Program-made: the position numbers and the translations under genes
The notes under the pieces: model-generated
The model's input: the letters and a program-made list of their open reading frames with translations, nothing else
Database searches by the model: none
What the model was told of the DNA's origin: nothing
Assembly (NCBI GenBank): GCA_017549815.1
Contig: JAFYNH010000037.1
Coordinates: 1-64,000, forward strand
Source of the DNA: Selenomonadaceae bacterium
GTDB lineage: Bacteria > Bacillota > Negativicutes > Selenomonadales > Selenomonadaceae
Direction of reading: 5' to 3'
DNA length: 64,000 nt
Shown: positions 42,920-51,969 of the stretch, piece after piece
How positions within the stretch are numbered: the first letter of the stretch is position 1
Layout of the letters: each line of letters begins with the position of its first letter

Positions 42920-45900
42920 GTTGCCTCACTCTCCTCGACAGTTGGCTTTATTTTTTTTCGGCTGAGCTTTGCCGAGATATATTGAACTATGACAAAGAAG
43001 ACGGGTATTAGGAAAATGCCCAGACTCGTTGCAAACAACATGCCTCCGACGACAGCCACGCCCATTCCGTTACGAGCCGCCGAGCCTGCGCCGCTTGCCA
43101 TTGCCAACGGTAAACAACCGATAATAAACGCGAACGAAGTCATTAAAATTGGTCTCAAACGTAGCCGCGCAGATTCCAACGCCGCTTGAACAGGCTCCAT
43201 ATTGTTATCTGTCCTTACTTTGGCAAATTCGACGATTAGTATTGCATTCTTTGCCGCAAGCCCGATTATCATGATGATTCCGATTTGCATATAAACGCTG
43301 TCCTGCAAGCCCGGATTCGGACTGCCGAGCATTGCGCAAATCATTGATAAGCCAAATTCGCAGAGCAACGCGCCGAAAATCCCCGTCGGCACGGTTAAAA
43401 GTACGGCGTAAGGCACCGACCAACTTTCATACAGCGCGGCAAGGCATAAAAACACAAAGACCAATGCCAACGCCAAAACCTGCGCGGTTGAGCCTGATGC
43501 ATTTTTTTCTTCGCGAGATTGCCCCGACCATTCGATATTAAAACCTTCGGGAGCTTCACTTTTTACGACTTCTTCCAAAGCCGCCATTGCCTGCCCCGAA
43601 CTGTAACCTGTGGCGGCGCGTCCTTGAATTGAAATTGCACGTTTGGAGTTAAATCGGCTGATTTGCATTGTGCCCGTATTAAGTTTCGGCGTTATCAAGG
43701 TATCAAGCGGAATCATTTTTCCTTTTGAGTTTCTGACGTACATAAATTTTGAAGTCTCAACTTCCGAGCGATAGAAAACGTCCGATTGCAACATAACTTT
43801 ATAAGTCCGTCCGAATCGGTTAAAGTCATCTGCCGCCATGCCGCCGAAATTTACTTGAAGGGTCGAATAAATATCGCTGAGATTTACGCCGTGCATTTCG
43901 ACTTTCTCGCGATTGATTTCGTATTCATAAGTCGGCGCGGTAATGCTGAAAGTTGTACTCATGCCCGTCAATTCGGGTCGCTGATTCGCCGCCACGATTA
44001 ATTTGTTTGTTATATCGTAAAGTTCTTTGTCAGTATGTTCCGACATATCCTGAAGTTGCATTGTCAAACCGCCGACCGAACCCAAGCCCGGCAGTGCGGG
44101 AGGATTTATCGCCAAAACGGTTGCTTCGGGCACGGCGGCTTTTCCAATCATCATTGTTTTCATAGTGACTGCCGTAACCGATTGAGATTTCTCCGTGCGT
44201 TCCGCCCAAGACTTTAAGCCGACGAACATAACCGCGCCGCTTGATTTTGCGCCTGCAGACATTATGTCAAAACCGCCGACCGACATTACCGAATTGATTT
44301 CTGGAATTTGTTTCAGCATAACTGCGGTTAATTTGTCTATCGTTTCGGACGTGTGATTTAGCGAAGTTCCTTCGGGTAATGATATTCCGACCATGTAATA
44401 GCCTTGATCTTCGCTGGGAACAAAGGTTGAAGGTATCACTTTATAAAGCCAGCCCGTCAAAGCGCAAACAATTATCATGAAGAGAATAGCAAGCTTGGAG
44501 TGCCTTATAAAACCCGCGACAATTCCCACATAAGAATTTTTTGTACGGTCAAACCAATCATTGAACGCCTTAAAAAATCTGTCGACGATACCGAGCTTTT
44601 TATTCGGGTCTTTAGGTTTAAGAATCATAGCGCAAAGGGCGGGCGTTAAAGTCAGCGCAATAAATGCCGACAAGCCCATTGATATTGCGATTGTCAGCGC
44701 GAATTGCCGATAAAGTACGCCCATCATGCCGCCCAAAAATGCAACGGGCACGAACACCGCCGCCAATACAAATGCTATCGCAACGACTGGACCTTGAACT
44801 TCTGCCATTGCGCGTTCGGTTGCCTCGACGGGCTCAAGTCCTTCTTCCATGTGGTGTTCAACGTTTTCGATAACAACAATCGCGTCGTCGACGACCAAGC
44901 CGATTGCCAACACCATTGCGAACAATGTCAGCGTGTTGATTGAGAATCCCAAAATTATAAATGCGCCCAATGTTCCGACAAGCGAAACGGGCACGGCAAG
45001 CAACGGAATAATTGTTGCCCTCAAACTCTGCAGGAAAATAAAAATGACAAGAACAACCAAAATCAATGCCTCAATAAAAGTTTCAATAACTTCATCAAGC
45101 GAGGCCTCTATAAATTCCGTGCTGTCCAAAACTTGCCCGTATAAAATTCCTTCGGGGAAATCTGCGCGGGCTTCTTCAAGAATTTTTTTGACTGCGCCGA
45201 CGGTCTGCATGGCATTGGCGTCGCTCGTCAACTGAATTGCAAAACCGACGGAAGGATGCCCGTTAAATTTTGAAATGGTGCTGTTGTCTTTCGCGCCGAT
45301 TTCAACCCTTGCAACGTCTTTCAAACGTATAAAACCGCTCGCGTCCGATTTTAAAATTACTTCGGCGAATTCTTCCGGCGTCGACAATCGCCCGTGAATT
45401 TTGCCCGTGTATTGTTTTTCTTGTCCTTTATTCGCGGGCAAAGTTCCTACAGTTCCTGCGGCGGCTTGCGCATTCTGCTTTTTAATGGCGGAGATAACAT
45501 CGGTGACAACGAGATTATGCGCGGCAAGTTTTTCGGGATTAAGCCAAACGCGAATTGAATAATCCGCGCCGAACACTTGAACATTGCCGACACCTTCGAC
45601 GCGCTGAATTTTATCCAAAAGGTAAATATCGGCGTAATTCTTCATGAAAACGCGGCTGTATCTGCCGTTCTCACAGTAAAGCGCGAAAATCATCGCATTA
45701 TCACTTGAAGATTTAACGGTTGTCACACCCGCGCTTTGAACGTCCGACGGCAAGCGATTCATAACGCCCGCCACATTATTTTGAACTTTAACGGCATCCA
45801 TATCGCCATCGGTTCCGACTTCAAAAACGACGCTTAAATTATACGAGCCGTTATCACTCGAATTTGAGGACATGTAACTCATTCCCTGCGTCGTATTTAC

Positions 45901-46104
45901 TTTCTGTTCAATGATTTGTGCAACGGTCTCATCAACTGTGGAGGCATTCGCGCCGCTGTATGAAGTACTGACTGAAATTGTCGGCGGAGCAATTTGAGGA
46001 TATTGAGCAATGGGAAGTTGCAAGCCCGCCAAGACGCCGACAATAACGATTATGATTGAAATGACTATCGCGAATATCGGTCTGTGTATAAAAAATTTTG
46101 CCAT
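42916..46104 (-). CDS. RND (HAE1/AcrB-type) efflux transporter
   Basis: The 1062-residue inner-membrane proton-driven pump begins 'FFIHRPIFAIVISIIIVIVGVLAGLQLPIAQYPQIAPP', the typical AcrB/MexB N terminus. Twelve membrane helices and two large periplasmic loops are evident. The proton-relay pair is in 'GLVVDDAIVVIENVEHHM', and 'GRAATGYSSGQAM' and 'GLAAKNAILIVEFA' are conserved. Its ATG shares a base with the adaptor's stop (TAATG). It works with the adaptor and TolC gene on either side. Its substrate is unknown; the operon setting with repeat proteins is unusual. Confidence 0.95.
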   Translation of the reverse strand: MAKFFIHRPIFAIVISIIIVIVGVLAGLQLPIAQYPQIAPPTISVSTSYSGANASTVDETVAQIIEQKVNTTQGMSYMSSNSSDNGSYNLSVVFEVGTDGDMDAVKVQNNVAGVMNRLPSDVQSAGVTTVKSSSDNAMIFALYCENGRYSRVFMKNYADIYLLDKIQRVEGVGNVQVFGADYSIRVWLNPEKLAAHNLVVTDVISAIKKQNAQAAAGTVGTLPANKGQEKQYTGKIHGRLSTPEEFAEVILKSDASGFIRLKDVARVEIGAKDNSTISKFNGHPSVGFAIQLTSDANAMQTVGAVKKILEEARADFPEGILYGQVLDSTEFIEASLDEVIETFIEALILVVLVIFIFLQSLRATIIPLLAVPVSLVGTLGAFIILGFSINTLTLFAMVLAIGLVVDDAIVVIENVEHHMEEGLEPVEATERAMAEVQGPVVAIAFVLAAVFVPVAFLGGMMGVLYRQFALTIAISMGLSAFIALTLTPALCAMILKPKDPNKKLGIVDRFFKAFNDWFDRTKNSYVGIVAGFIRHSKLAILFMIIVCALTGWLYKVIPSTFVPSEDQGYYMVGISLPEGTSLNHTSETIDKLTAVMLKQIPEINSVMSVGGFDIMSAGAKSSGAVMFVGLKSWAERTEKSQSVTAVTMKTMMIGKAAVPEATVLAINPPALPGLGSVGGLTMQLQDMSEHTDKELYDITNKLIVAANQRPELTGMSTTFSITAPTYEYEINREKVEMHGVNLSDIYSTLQVNFGGMAADDFNRFGRTYKVMLQSDVFYRSEVETSKFMYVRNSKGKMIPLDTLITPKLNTGTMQISRFNSKRAISIQGRAATGYSSGQAMAALEEVVKSEAPEGFNIEWSGQSREEKNASGSTAQVLALALVFVFLCLAALYESWSVPYAVLLTVPTGIFGALLCEFGLSMICAMLGSPNPGLQDSVYMQIGIIMIIGLAAKNAILIVEFAKVRTDNNMEPVQAALESARLRLRPILMTSFAFIIGCLPLAMASGAGSAARNGMGVAVVGGMLFATSLGIFLIPVFFVIVQYISAKLSRKKIKPTVEESEAT

Positions 46105-47300
46105 TATTCGCTACCTCTCTTATCCGAATTAAAGAGAGTATCGTCGGATTTCATTGAAAAGCCCATTTCTTTTGCGGTGACTTCGGTAACTTCAAGCGGC
46201 ATATTTTCGCGGAGTTTGCTTAAGCCCTCAACGATAACCATATCATCGGATTTTAAGCCTTCAGTCACGATATAATATGAGCCGATTTTTTCTCCGAGTT
46301 TAACTGTGCGGATTTCGGATTTGTTTTCGGCATTGGCAATCAGTACAAATGATTCGCCCAAAAGTTGTTGGATTGCCCGCTCCGGCACGAGAATTGCATT
46401 GGGAATTGTGATACCCGAAATGGTAATTTTCGCGAACATGCCCGGCACCAAAAAATTATTCGGGTTGGCAAAAAGTGTTCGCAAAGTAAGTGTTCCCGTG
46501 TTATCGGTCAAGCCGCTGTCCGCCTCGCCGAATTCGCCTTCATAAGGGTAAGTCGTGCCGTCCGCCAACGAAAGCGAAATTCTTACACGTTGCGACGGCG
46601 TTTTTCTTTCGCGAGCGGCGGCGTTCATAAATTTTAAATATTCCGTCTCGGATATGCTGTACTCGACAAATATCGGGTCGTTTGAACTGATTGTTACCAA
46701 ACAAGTATTGCCGGCATTGACATAAGAACCGACAGCCACGTCATCAATTCCCGTTCGTCCGCTCATCGGCGCGTAAACAACGGTATCTTTCAAATCTTCC
46801 TGCGCTTTCAACAGCAAAGCTTCATTGGCGGCAACGTCTGCTTCTTGCGCGTCAACTGTCGCTTTCTGATTTGTTAAAGTTTGTTCCGAGACTGCGCCCG
46901 CGTCGTAAAGCCGCTGATTTCTTGCAAGTTCATTGAGCGCGTTATTTAAATTCGTCCTGCTTTTTGCCAAAGTTGCTTGCGCCTGTAAAATCGACGCCTC
47001 GTATTGGCGGGAATCAATTTTATAAAGCATTTGTCCTTCGTAGACTTCCTGCCCGCCGCGAATGAATTTTTCGGTTACTCGCCCCGAAATTTTCGATTGA
47101 ACTTTGACTTCGCCCTTGCTTATCACTTGCCCGCTGTATTCGTAATTTAACGGCGCGTCCGTTCGGAGTACTTTCATAACTTTAACTTTTGTCGGGTTGA
47201 TTTGTTTCTGCGGCATTTGCTTTTGATCTCCGCAACCGCTAATCATCAATGCTAAAGCCAAAATTATTATTGGGATTAAATTTTTCAGCGAGCTTTCCAT
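46104..47300 (-). CDS. RND efflux periplasmic adaptor (AcrA/MexA type) lipoprotein
   Basis: The 398-residue protein starts with a lipoprotein signal ('IIIILALALMISGCGDQ', Cys near residue 23). A barrel-sandwich domain ('VQSKISGRVTEKFIRGGQEVYEGQMLYKID') follows. A helical hairpin ('LAKSRTNLNNALNELARNQRLYDAGAVSEQTL') and a beta-barrel with 'YAPMSGRTGIDDVAVGSYV' complete it. It bridges the pump and TolC in the periplasm. Its ATG overlaps the end of the repeat protein gene upstream by 16 bp. Confidence 0.93.
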   Translation of the reverse strand: MESSLKNLIPIIILALALMISGCGDQKQMPQKQINPTKVKVMKVLRTDAPLNYEYSGQVISKGEVKVQSKISGRVTEKFIRGGQEVYEGQMLYKIDSRQYEASILQAQATLAKSRTNLNNALNELARNQRLYDAGAVSEQTLTNQKATVDAQEADVAANEALLLKAQEDLKDTVVYAPMSGRTGIDDVAVGSYVNAGNTCLVTISSNDPIFVEYSISETEYLKFMNAAARERKTPSQRVRISLSLADGTTYPYEGEFGEADSGLTDNTGTLTLRTLFANPNNFLVPGMFAKITISGITIPNAILVPERAIQQLLGESFVLIANAENKSEIRTVKLGEKIGSYYIVTEGLKSDDMVIVEGLSKLRENMPLEVTEVTAKEMGFSMKSDDTLFNSDKRGSE

Positions 47301-49429
47301 TTTTCTAAAGCCTCTTCAGGATTTACCGATTGACTTTGCGAAGGCGCAGGCGATTCATATTTTACATAGGACATGGAATAAATTTGCCGGTCGTCAAAGT
47401 CATACGAAGTCGCGGCGTCTTTTTTCATAATCGTTTCCAAATCATTTGAATAGGGCAACGGCTCATCAAATAATTGTACCTGCGCGGTTGGCTCGACAAT
47501 AAGTTCATCGGAATCATCGGATACGACGGGTGCGGGAGGAATTTCAAAATCATTTATCTCAACAGTATTCGGCGTTGCGCCTGCATTTTCATTCCTAATT
47601 ACTAATTCCTCATTTCTAATTGCTTCGTCTCCTTCGCCAACCAAATCTTCGATAGCCTCAACCACATTTTCAAAGACAGTTTCGACGAATTCAAAGATAA
47701 GATTTCCAACGCCGTTGTCGCCGCTCTCTTCCGAATCAAGAATTTCAACTGCGCCATTGACTATGCTGACGCCGTCGGTCGGAACAATATCGCCCTTATC
47801 GACATTAATATCCGCGCCTTTGCCGCCGTTGCTGACAGTAACTTTTTGCAAATCGTCAACCGAATGCGCCGCTTTGGTTGCAATAAGATAATTGCCGTCC
47901 GCAAAATGATACGCTCCGTCGCCGTCAAGGATAATCCAGTTGCCGACAGAATTTATCGTAGAACCGGGACTGATATTCAAAAGTTCGAGCGATTCGACTT
48001 GCGCACGATTTTCCGCCGTGATATTCGGGTCGATAATCGGCGTAAAGTGGACGCCATAATTGCTGTCGCCGCTTATGCCCAAAGATTTGCCGTTAAGTTT
48101 GACTTCGCCGCTGAGTCCGTCGATTCCGGCGCGTATGCCCAAACCCGGGACTTTGCGCAGGACTGAAATTTTTAAATCATCTTGCTTAAGACTGTTGCCG
48201 CTGATATTGAACTTGATTTTTTGCGAAGGATCATTGGCGGGGCGTCCGATAAACTCAAATTTATTGCCGCGTTGTTTCCAGCCCAAAACTTCTTCCTTAA
48301 CCAAAGAAATTTGGTCGCCGTTAAGCTTGAGAGTAAGATATTTATCGCCGTTGACTTCGACTTTATGCCCGTTCATTACAAAACTTTTTGAGGCAAGGAC
48401 ATTGACAGTACCGTTGCCGACGGTGTTTATAACTTCAGTGCCCGTGCTGACAACGACGGTTGCGCCGGGCGAAATATTCGAGTAAATTGTTTGGTAAAGG
48501 TTGCCGCCGTGTTTGACAATTTCAATCCCGTAATTATCATCATCATATACGCCCAAAGAATATTGCGGGTGATTCAATTTGACTTCGCCGCTTAAGCCCG
48601 TGATTCCGATTTTTGTAACGCGGACGCCGTCAATTTCTTCGCCGAGAATAACGGTCGGCACTTCTACGCCGTCGGGGTTGCCGTCGCCGTTTTTATCGAC
48701 AAGCCCCGCGCCAAACAATTTGAAACTGCCGAAATTAAGGGGGTTGTTATCGCTCGGACGTTTGAAGGCAAAACCTTTCAACGGTTTATCAATGGGCGTC
48801 CAGCCGATTTTATCCGCCTTTTCGGGAATAACCAATTCATAGCCATTATCGGGGTTGTCGTCGAGTTCTGCGAGTTTATAAAGTTCGCCGTTTACCATGA
48901 GTGCGCCGCTCGGAACTTTGAAGTGAAAATTTTCAACGGAGGTATCAAAGACTGTACCGTCCGCGCCGAAGCAAGGTTTCGGACCGATAATCTGTACGCC
49001 GTCGGGAATGTTATCGCCGTTGCTGTCGTTAAATGCGCCGCCCGTCAACGTGTAATGCAAGGAGCCTTCGTTATAGGTAAATTGATGTTCGCTGACTTTG
49101 GTATAAGCCTTCGGATTTGTTCTGTCGTCGCCTTGAGGAAAGCCGACATTCTCTTTAAAAAGTTGAAGTTCTTCGCCGTTCTCCGGATTTTTATCAAGGT
49201 CGACAAGTTTATATTCATTGCCGTTGACAACGATAAAGCCGCGCGGAACGTCGAAATGAAAATCGCGCAGATTTTTAATCCCCATAAAAACCGGTCTGCC
49301 GTTTTCAAAACTTACGCCTTCGGGAACGCCGTCGCCGTTATCGTCATGAAACGCGCCGCCCGTCAGTGTAAAATTCAGACTGCCTTCGTTGTAAGTAAAT
49401 TGATGTTCGCTGATTTTGTTCCAACCCAT
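47285..49429 (-). CDS. Repeat protein of the efflux/surface operon, unknown
   Basis: The 714-residue protein lacks a signal peptide. The first 250 residues contain two copies of 'SEHQFTYNEGSL' and 'FTLTGGAFHDDNGDGVPEG', a DxNxDG-like acidic loop that could bind Ca2+, ending in a short 'VNGNEYKLVDLD' strand. Residues 260-600 hold two units with 'GLSGEVKLNG', 'LGISGDSNYG' and 'LLNISPGSTI', also found in the middle of the 2512-residue protein. The C-terminal 120 residues are acidic and disordered, partly encoded by a heptad array. The ATG at 49429 is chosen because the first repeat begins there, 2 bp after the previous stop. Probably secreted with or processed by the same system. Confidence 0.7.
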   Translation of the reverse strand: MGWNKISEHQFTYNEGSLNFTLTGGAFHDDNGDGVPEGVSFENGRPVFMGIKNLRDFHFDVPRGFIVVNGNEYKLVDLDKNPENGEELQLFKENVGFPQGDDRTNPKAYTKVSEHQFTYNEGSLHYTLTGGAFNDSNGDNIPDGVQIIGPKPCFGADGTVFDTSVENFHFKVPSGALMVNGELYKLAELDDNPDNGYELVIPEKADKIGWTPIDKPLKGFAFKRPSDNNPLNFGSFKLFGAGLVDKNGDGNPDGVEVPTVILGEEIDGVRVTKIGITGLSGEVKLNHPQYSLGVYDDDNYGIEIVKHGGNLYQTIYSNISPGATVVVSTGTEVINTVGNGTVNVLASKSFVMNGHKVEVNGDKYLTLKLNGDQISLVKEEVLGWKQRGNKFEFIGRPANDPSQKIKFNISGNSLKQDDLKISVLRKVPGLGIRAGIDGLSGEVKLNGKSLGISGDSNYGVHFTPIIDPNITAENRAQVESLELLNISPGSTINSVGNWIILDGDGAYHFADGNYLIATKAAHSVDDLQKVTVSNGGKGADINVDKGDIVPTDGVSIVNGAVEILDSEESGDNGVGNLIFEFVETVFENVVEAIEDLVGEGDEAIRNEELVIRNENAGATPNTVEINDFEIPPAPVVSDDSDELIVEPTAQVQLFDEPLPYSNDLETIMKKDAATSYDFDDRQIYSMSYVKYESPAPSQSQSVNPEEALEKWKAR
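47591..47625 (-). repeat. In-frame heptad repeat array
   Basis: Five 7-nt units (ATTCCTA, ATTACTA, ATTCCTC, ATTTCTA, ATTGCTT on the plus strand) encode the residues AIRNEELVIRNEN in the disordered tail of the 714-residue protein. They belong to the same family as the array at 23274-23406. Confidence 0.65.
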
Positions 49430-49430
49430 A

Positions 49431-50096
49431 TTAAAGACAACTCCCGTTATAAAATTTGACAACGTCATTTGAAGTTTCTACTGCAAAGGAATTTTTATTT
49501 TCAAAACGCCATTGCCCGTCGTCAACGCTCGCTTTGGAATTACCCTTGATAACTCCGCTGATAATTTTGTTGCCCTTACTGCACGAAAGATAAATATCGT
49601 CGTGGGCGGCAATCGTCACGTGGTCGAAGGAACTGCCCAAACTCAGCAACGAATATTTTTCCATGAAAGTAAACGTTCGGGGCGTCAAAGCCGTTTTCTT
49701 GTCTATGAATTGCAAACTGACAGCCGCCTTTTCGTCGGTAATTTCGCCCGTTGAATCTGCTGTAAGCCGCGCAGGTTCCGTGTAGTAAGTCAGTTGATTT
49801 TCTTCGTCGCCGAAAATTAACCAGCCGCCGCGCAGTTTGCCGCTGTTGAGGTCGACGATTAAAACAGTATTGCGCTCTACGCCGTCGACTTTGCCGCTCC
49901 AAATAATGCGGCGAACTCCGTTTTTGCCGTCAGCCGCGCCGCCCGTGACAGTCAAATCATTAAAATTATCAACTTCCGCACCCGAAAGAGTAACGGTTAT
50001 TCCGTCATATGCGGCATCCGTAATCGTCTCGGTATTTTTCAAACCTGTTATCGTAACCGAGCTTTCAGAGCCGCTCAAAGTTATAAAATTGCTCAT
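49431..50096 (-). CDS. First gene of the efflux/surface operon, unknown beta-rich protein
   Basis: The 221-residue protein has no signal peptide (MSNFITLSGSESSVTITGL) and no recognised family. It is Thr/Ser/Gly-rich with alternating hydrophobic residues, as in beta-sheet surface proteins. 'VTLSGAEVDNFNDLTVTGGAADG' and 'FMEKYSLLSLGSSFDHVTIAAHDD' stand out. GAGGAGG precedes the ATG and a -10 lies just upstream. It is the first of six closely packed genes ending with the 2512-residue protein, and may be a cofactor or small surface subunit. Confidence 0.65.
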   Translation of the reverse strand: MSNFITLSGSESSVTITGLKNTETITDAAYDGITVTLSGAEVDNFNDLTVTGGAADGKNGVRRIIWSGKVDGVERNTVLIVDLNSGKLRGGWLIFGDEENQLTYYTEPARLTADSTGEITDEKAAVSLQFIDKKTALTPRTFTFMEKYSLLSLGSSFDHVTIAAHDDIYLSCSKGNKIISGVIKGNSKASVDDGQWRFENKNSFAVETSNDVVKFYNGSCL

Positions 50097-50115
50097 CTAA
50101 TCGCCTCCTCAAGGG

Positions 50116-50187
50116 ATTATAATATTTATCGCGAAGCATTGCGGTAAAGAAATGTTTACAATGGTTTTTCGAACATTGTGCTATAAT
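50116..50187. promoter_or_regulatory. Divergent promoters between the efflux operon and the VOC gene
   Basis: Plus strand: an extended -10 TGCTATAAT (50179-50187) lies 18 bp before the VOC start. Minus strand: TATAAT (50121-50116) lies 20 bp before the first operon gene, just above GAGGAGG. In both directions a TTTAC-type hexamer stands at 21 bp, too far for a normal -35. Confidence 0.5.
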
Positions 50188-50204
50188 TAATTTGAGGTGT
50201 TCAC

Positions 50205-50591
50205 ATGAATTGTAAATTTGCTCACAGTAATTTGACCGTCACCGATTTAAATCGTTCCGTAAATTTTTATAAAGCGGCATTGAACTTGCGGGAACATCGC
50301 AGAAAAGATTTCGGCAACTGCATAATGGTTTATCTGCGCGGCGACAATGACGACTTTGAATTGGAACTTAAACTGGAAAAGGCGGGCGACAAAAAAATAA
50401 AGCTCGGCGATAGTCCGACGCACACAGCTTTTGTTGTCGACGATTATGACGCGGCACTTGAGTTGCACAAGTCAATAAATTGCATAGATTTTATTCACGC
50501 CGGCGGTATGCACTTCATCAAAGATCCCGACGGCTACAGTCTTGAAATCATGTCAAAAAATTTTCTTGAAAATATCTCCGCCGAAGACTGA
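50205..50591 (+). CDS. VOC-family (glyoxalase/bleomycin-resistance fold) protein
   Basis: The 128-residue protein has two beta-alpha-beta-beta-beta units: 'FAHSNLTVTDLNRSVNFYKAALNLRE' and 'THTAFVVDDYDAALELHK'. 'FIKDPDGYSLEIMSKNF' is the classical C-terminal metal-site strand with Glu. It resembles lactoylglutathione lyase GloA in length and order, and the His in the first strand and the late Glu are candidate metal ligands. The exact substrate cannot be told. GAGGTG precedes the ATG. It is monocistronic, with its own promoter and a shared terminator. Confidence 0.85.
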   Translation: MNCKFAHSNLTVTDLNRSVNFYKAALNLREHRRKDFGNCIMVYLRGDNDDFELELKLEKAGDKKIKLGDSPTHTAFVVDDYDAALELHKSINCIDFIHAGGMHFIKDPDGYSLEIMSKNFLENISAED

Positions 50592-50601
50592 CAAAATTAA
50601 A

Positions 50602-50635
50602 AAGCTCCGACTAACAACGGTCGGAACTTTTTTTG
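50602..50635. terminator. Bidirectional terminator
   Basis: TCCGAC / GTCGGA, extended by AAG / CTT across one mismatch and flanked by A- and T-runs, serves both the VOC gene and the regulator gene converging on it. Confidence 0.8.
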
Positions 50636-50636
50636 T

Positions 50637-51920
50637 TCAGAACTTCGGAATCAGCAGGCAATAACCCTTATTCCTGTAGTGAGTCAATTTAATCGTATCG
50701 TCGGAGGCGTCTTTTAATTTTTGCCTCAAATTGCTCATGTGCGTCTTCAGCGTGAAACTCGTTATTTTCAAATCCGGATTGCTCCACAGACTCCTATAAA
50801 TTTTCTCGGAATCGACGGGATTGTTTATGTCCTCCGTCAATATCATCAGCAATTTAAATTCCATAGGCGTGAGATTAACGTAACTGTCTTTGATAAGCAG
50901 TTTGTGATACTTGGGATATATCACCATAATATTGCCGATACGAATGCCGTCATCTTTTAATAAATTTGTGTTCGCGGAACTCTCAACAGCCAAATTATTA
51001 TCGGCGTCAAATATGATATTGAGGGGGGAGAGTAACAGGTTATTTTCCAAAGGCAAAACAAAACTGTTGACGACGGGGCGACCGTTCACGGTGAACAGAT
51101 TGCCCCACTCGAATACAAATTCTTCGCGCTTGTCGAAAGTCTGTGTGCGATAAATTATGTTATATGAGGCGTGCCACTTCCATTCCTGAACATTCAACGC
51201 CAATGATTTCGGAAAAGTTGCCTTCAAGTGATTGATATAGCGTTGCTGATCTTCGGGGTGAATGTGCGTCAATGAAGAAAGCGATTCTTGCGCCATGAAA
51301 CTTTTCATGTTTTTAAAGCCGACCAACGACAAAAACTTTTGATTGACGTAACTGTAAGGCAATCCCTCTTCCCAAAGAAAACTTTTTACCGCCGTATTCT
51401 CGTTGAAAAAGAATTGTTGCAGTAAGCTGTCTTGATGCTGGAAATCCATTTGAATCAATTCGCCGGAATTATTTTCGCGATTATTTATCGTAAAATATTG
51501 CGAGTAATTAAACGGTCTTTTCTTTAGCGGAATGTGAACGTGATAATGCGAGACAAGAAGTTTATCGTCAATCAGTTGCAGATAAAAAGAGAAATGCAAA
51601 GTCGATTCATAATTTTTGCGTTCATCTATGCCTTGAAATTTTATCTTGGCAATGACAATGCAACTGTCAACCGAAGAATTTTTGGTAATGAATTCCTCGC
51701 TGGTTATTTTGTAAGCACTCGCCACTTCTTCGCAACGGGCTTGAAAATGTCTCCTTATGTCGTCAATATCGGTTAAAAGTTCATGCTCGCTGGAGCCAAT
51801 CCAAGTAAAATTGTCGGGATTGACATATCTCAAAACGTTGTCGACATTTTTCTCAATGAAAAACGCTTTGAGCATGGATTTTACTATTTGAATCGCCTCT
51901 TTTTTGTAGAAGTTATTCAT
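50637..51920 (-). CDS. PAS-containing winged-helix regulator with N-terminal NTF2/SnoaL-like domain
   Basis: The 427-residue protein has three parts. Residues 1-135 look NTF2/SnoaL-like ('VKSMLKAFFIEKNVDNVLRYVNPDNFTWIGSSEHELLTDIDDIRRHF'). Residues 160-290 resemble a PAS domain ('PYSYVNQKFLSLVGFKNMKSF', 'LTHIHPEDQQRYINHL'). The C-terminal 95 residues are an OmpR/PhoB-type winged helix ('LTPMEFKLLMILTEDINNPVDSEKIYRSLW', 'LKTHMSNLRQKLKD', 'HYRNKGYCLL'). It has no receiver domain, so input is probably a ligand or the partner-switch proteins of the same operon. The ATG at 51920 has GAGG at good distance; a start five codons upstream is possible. It lies at the end of the operon. Confidence 0.75.
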   Translation of the reverse strand: MNNFYKKEAIQIVKSMLKAFFIEKNVDNVLRYVNPDNFTWIGSSEHELLTDIDDIRRHFQARCEEVASAYKITSEEFITKNSSVDSCIVIAKIKFQGIDERKNYESTLHFSFYLQLIDDKLLVSHYHVHIPLKKRPFNYSQYFTINNRENNSGELIQMDFQHQDSLLQQFFFNENTAVKSFLWEEGLPYSYVNQKFLSLVGFKNMKSFMAQESLSSLTHIHPEDQQRYINHLKATFPKSLALNVQEWKWHASYNIIYRTQTFDKREEFVFEWGNLFTVNGRPVVNSFVLPLENNLLLSPLNIIFDADNNLAVESSANTNLLKDDGIRIGNIMVIYPKYHKLLIKDSYVNLTPMEFKLLMILTEDINNPVDSEKIYRSLWSNPDLKITSFTLKTHMSNLRQKLKDASDDTIKLTHYRNKGYCLLIPKF

Positions 51921-51969
51921 TAAATATCGCCTCATGTTAAGGAGTTTTGAAGCCGAGAGTTGAGGTTTA

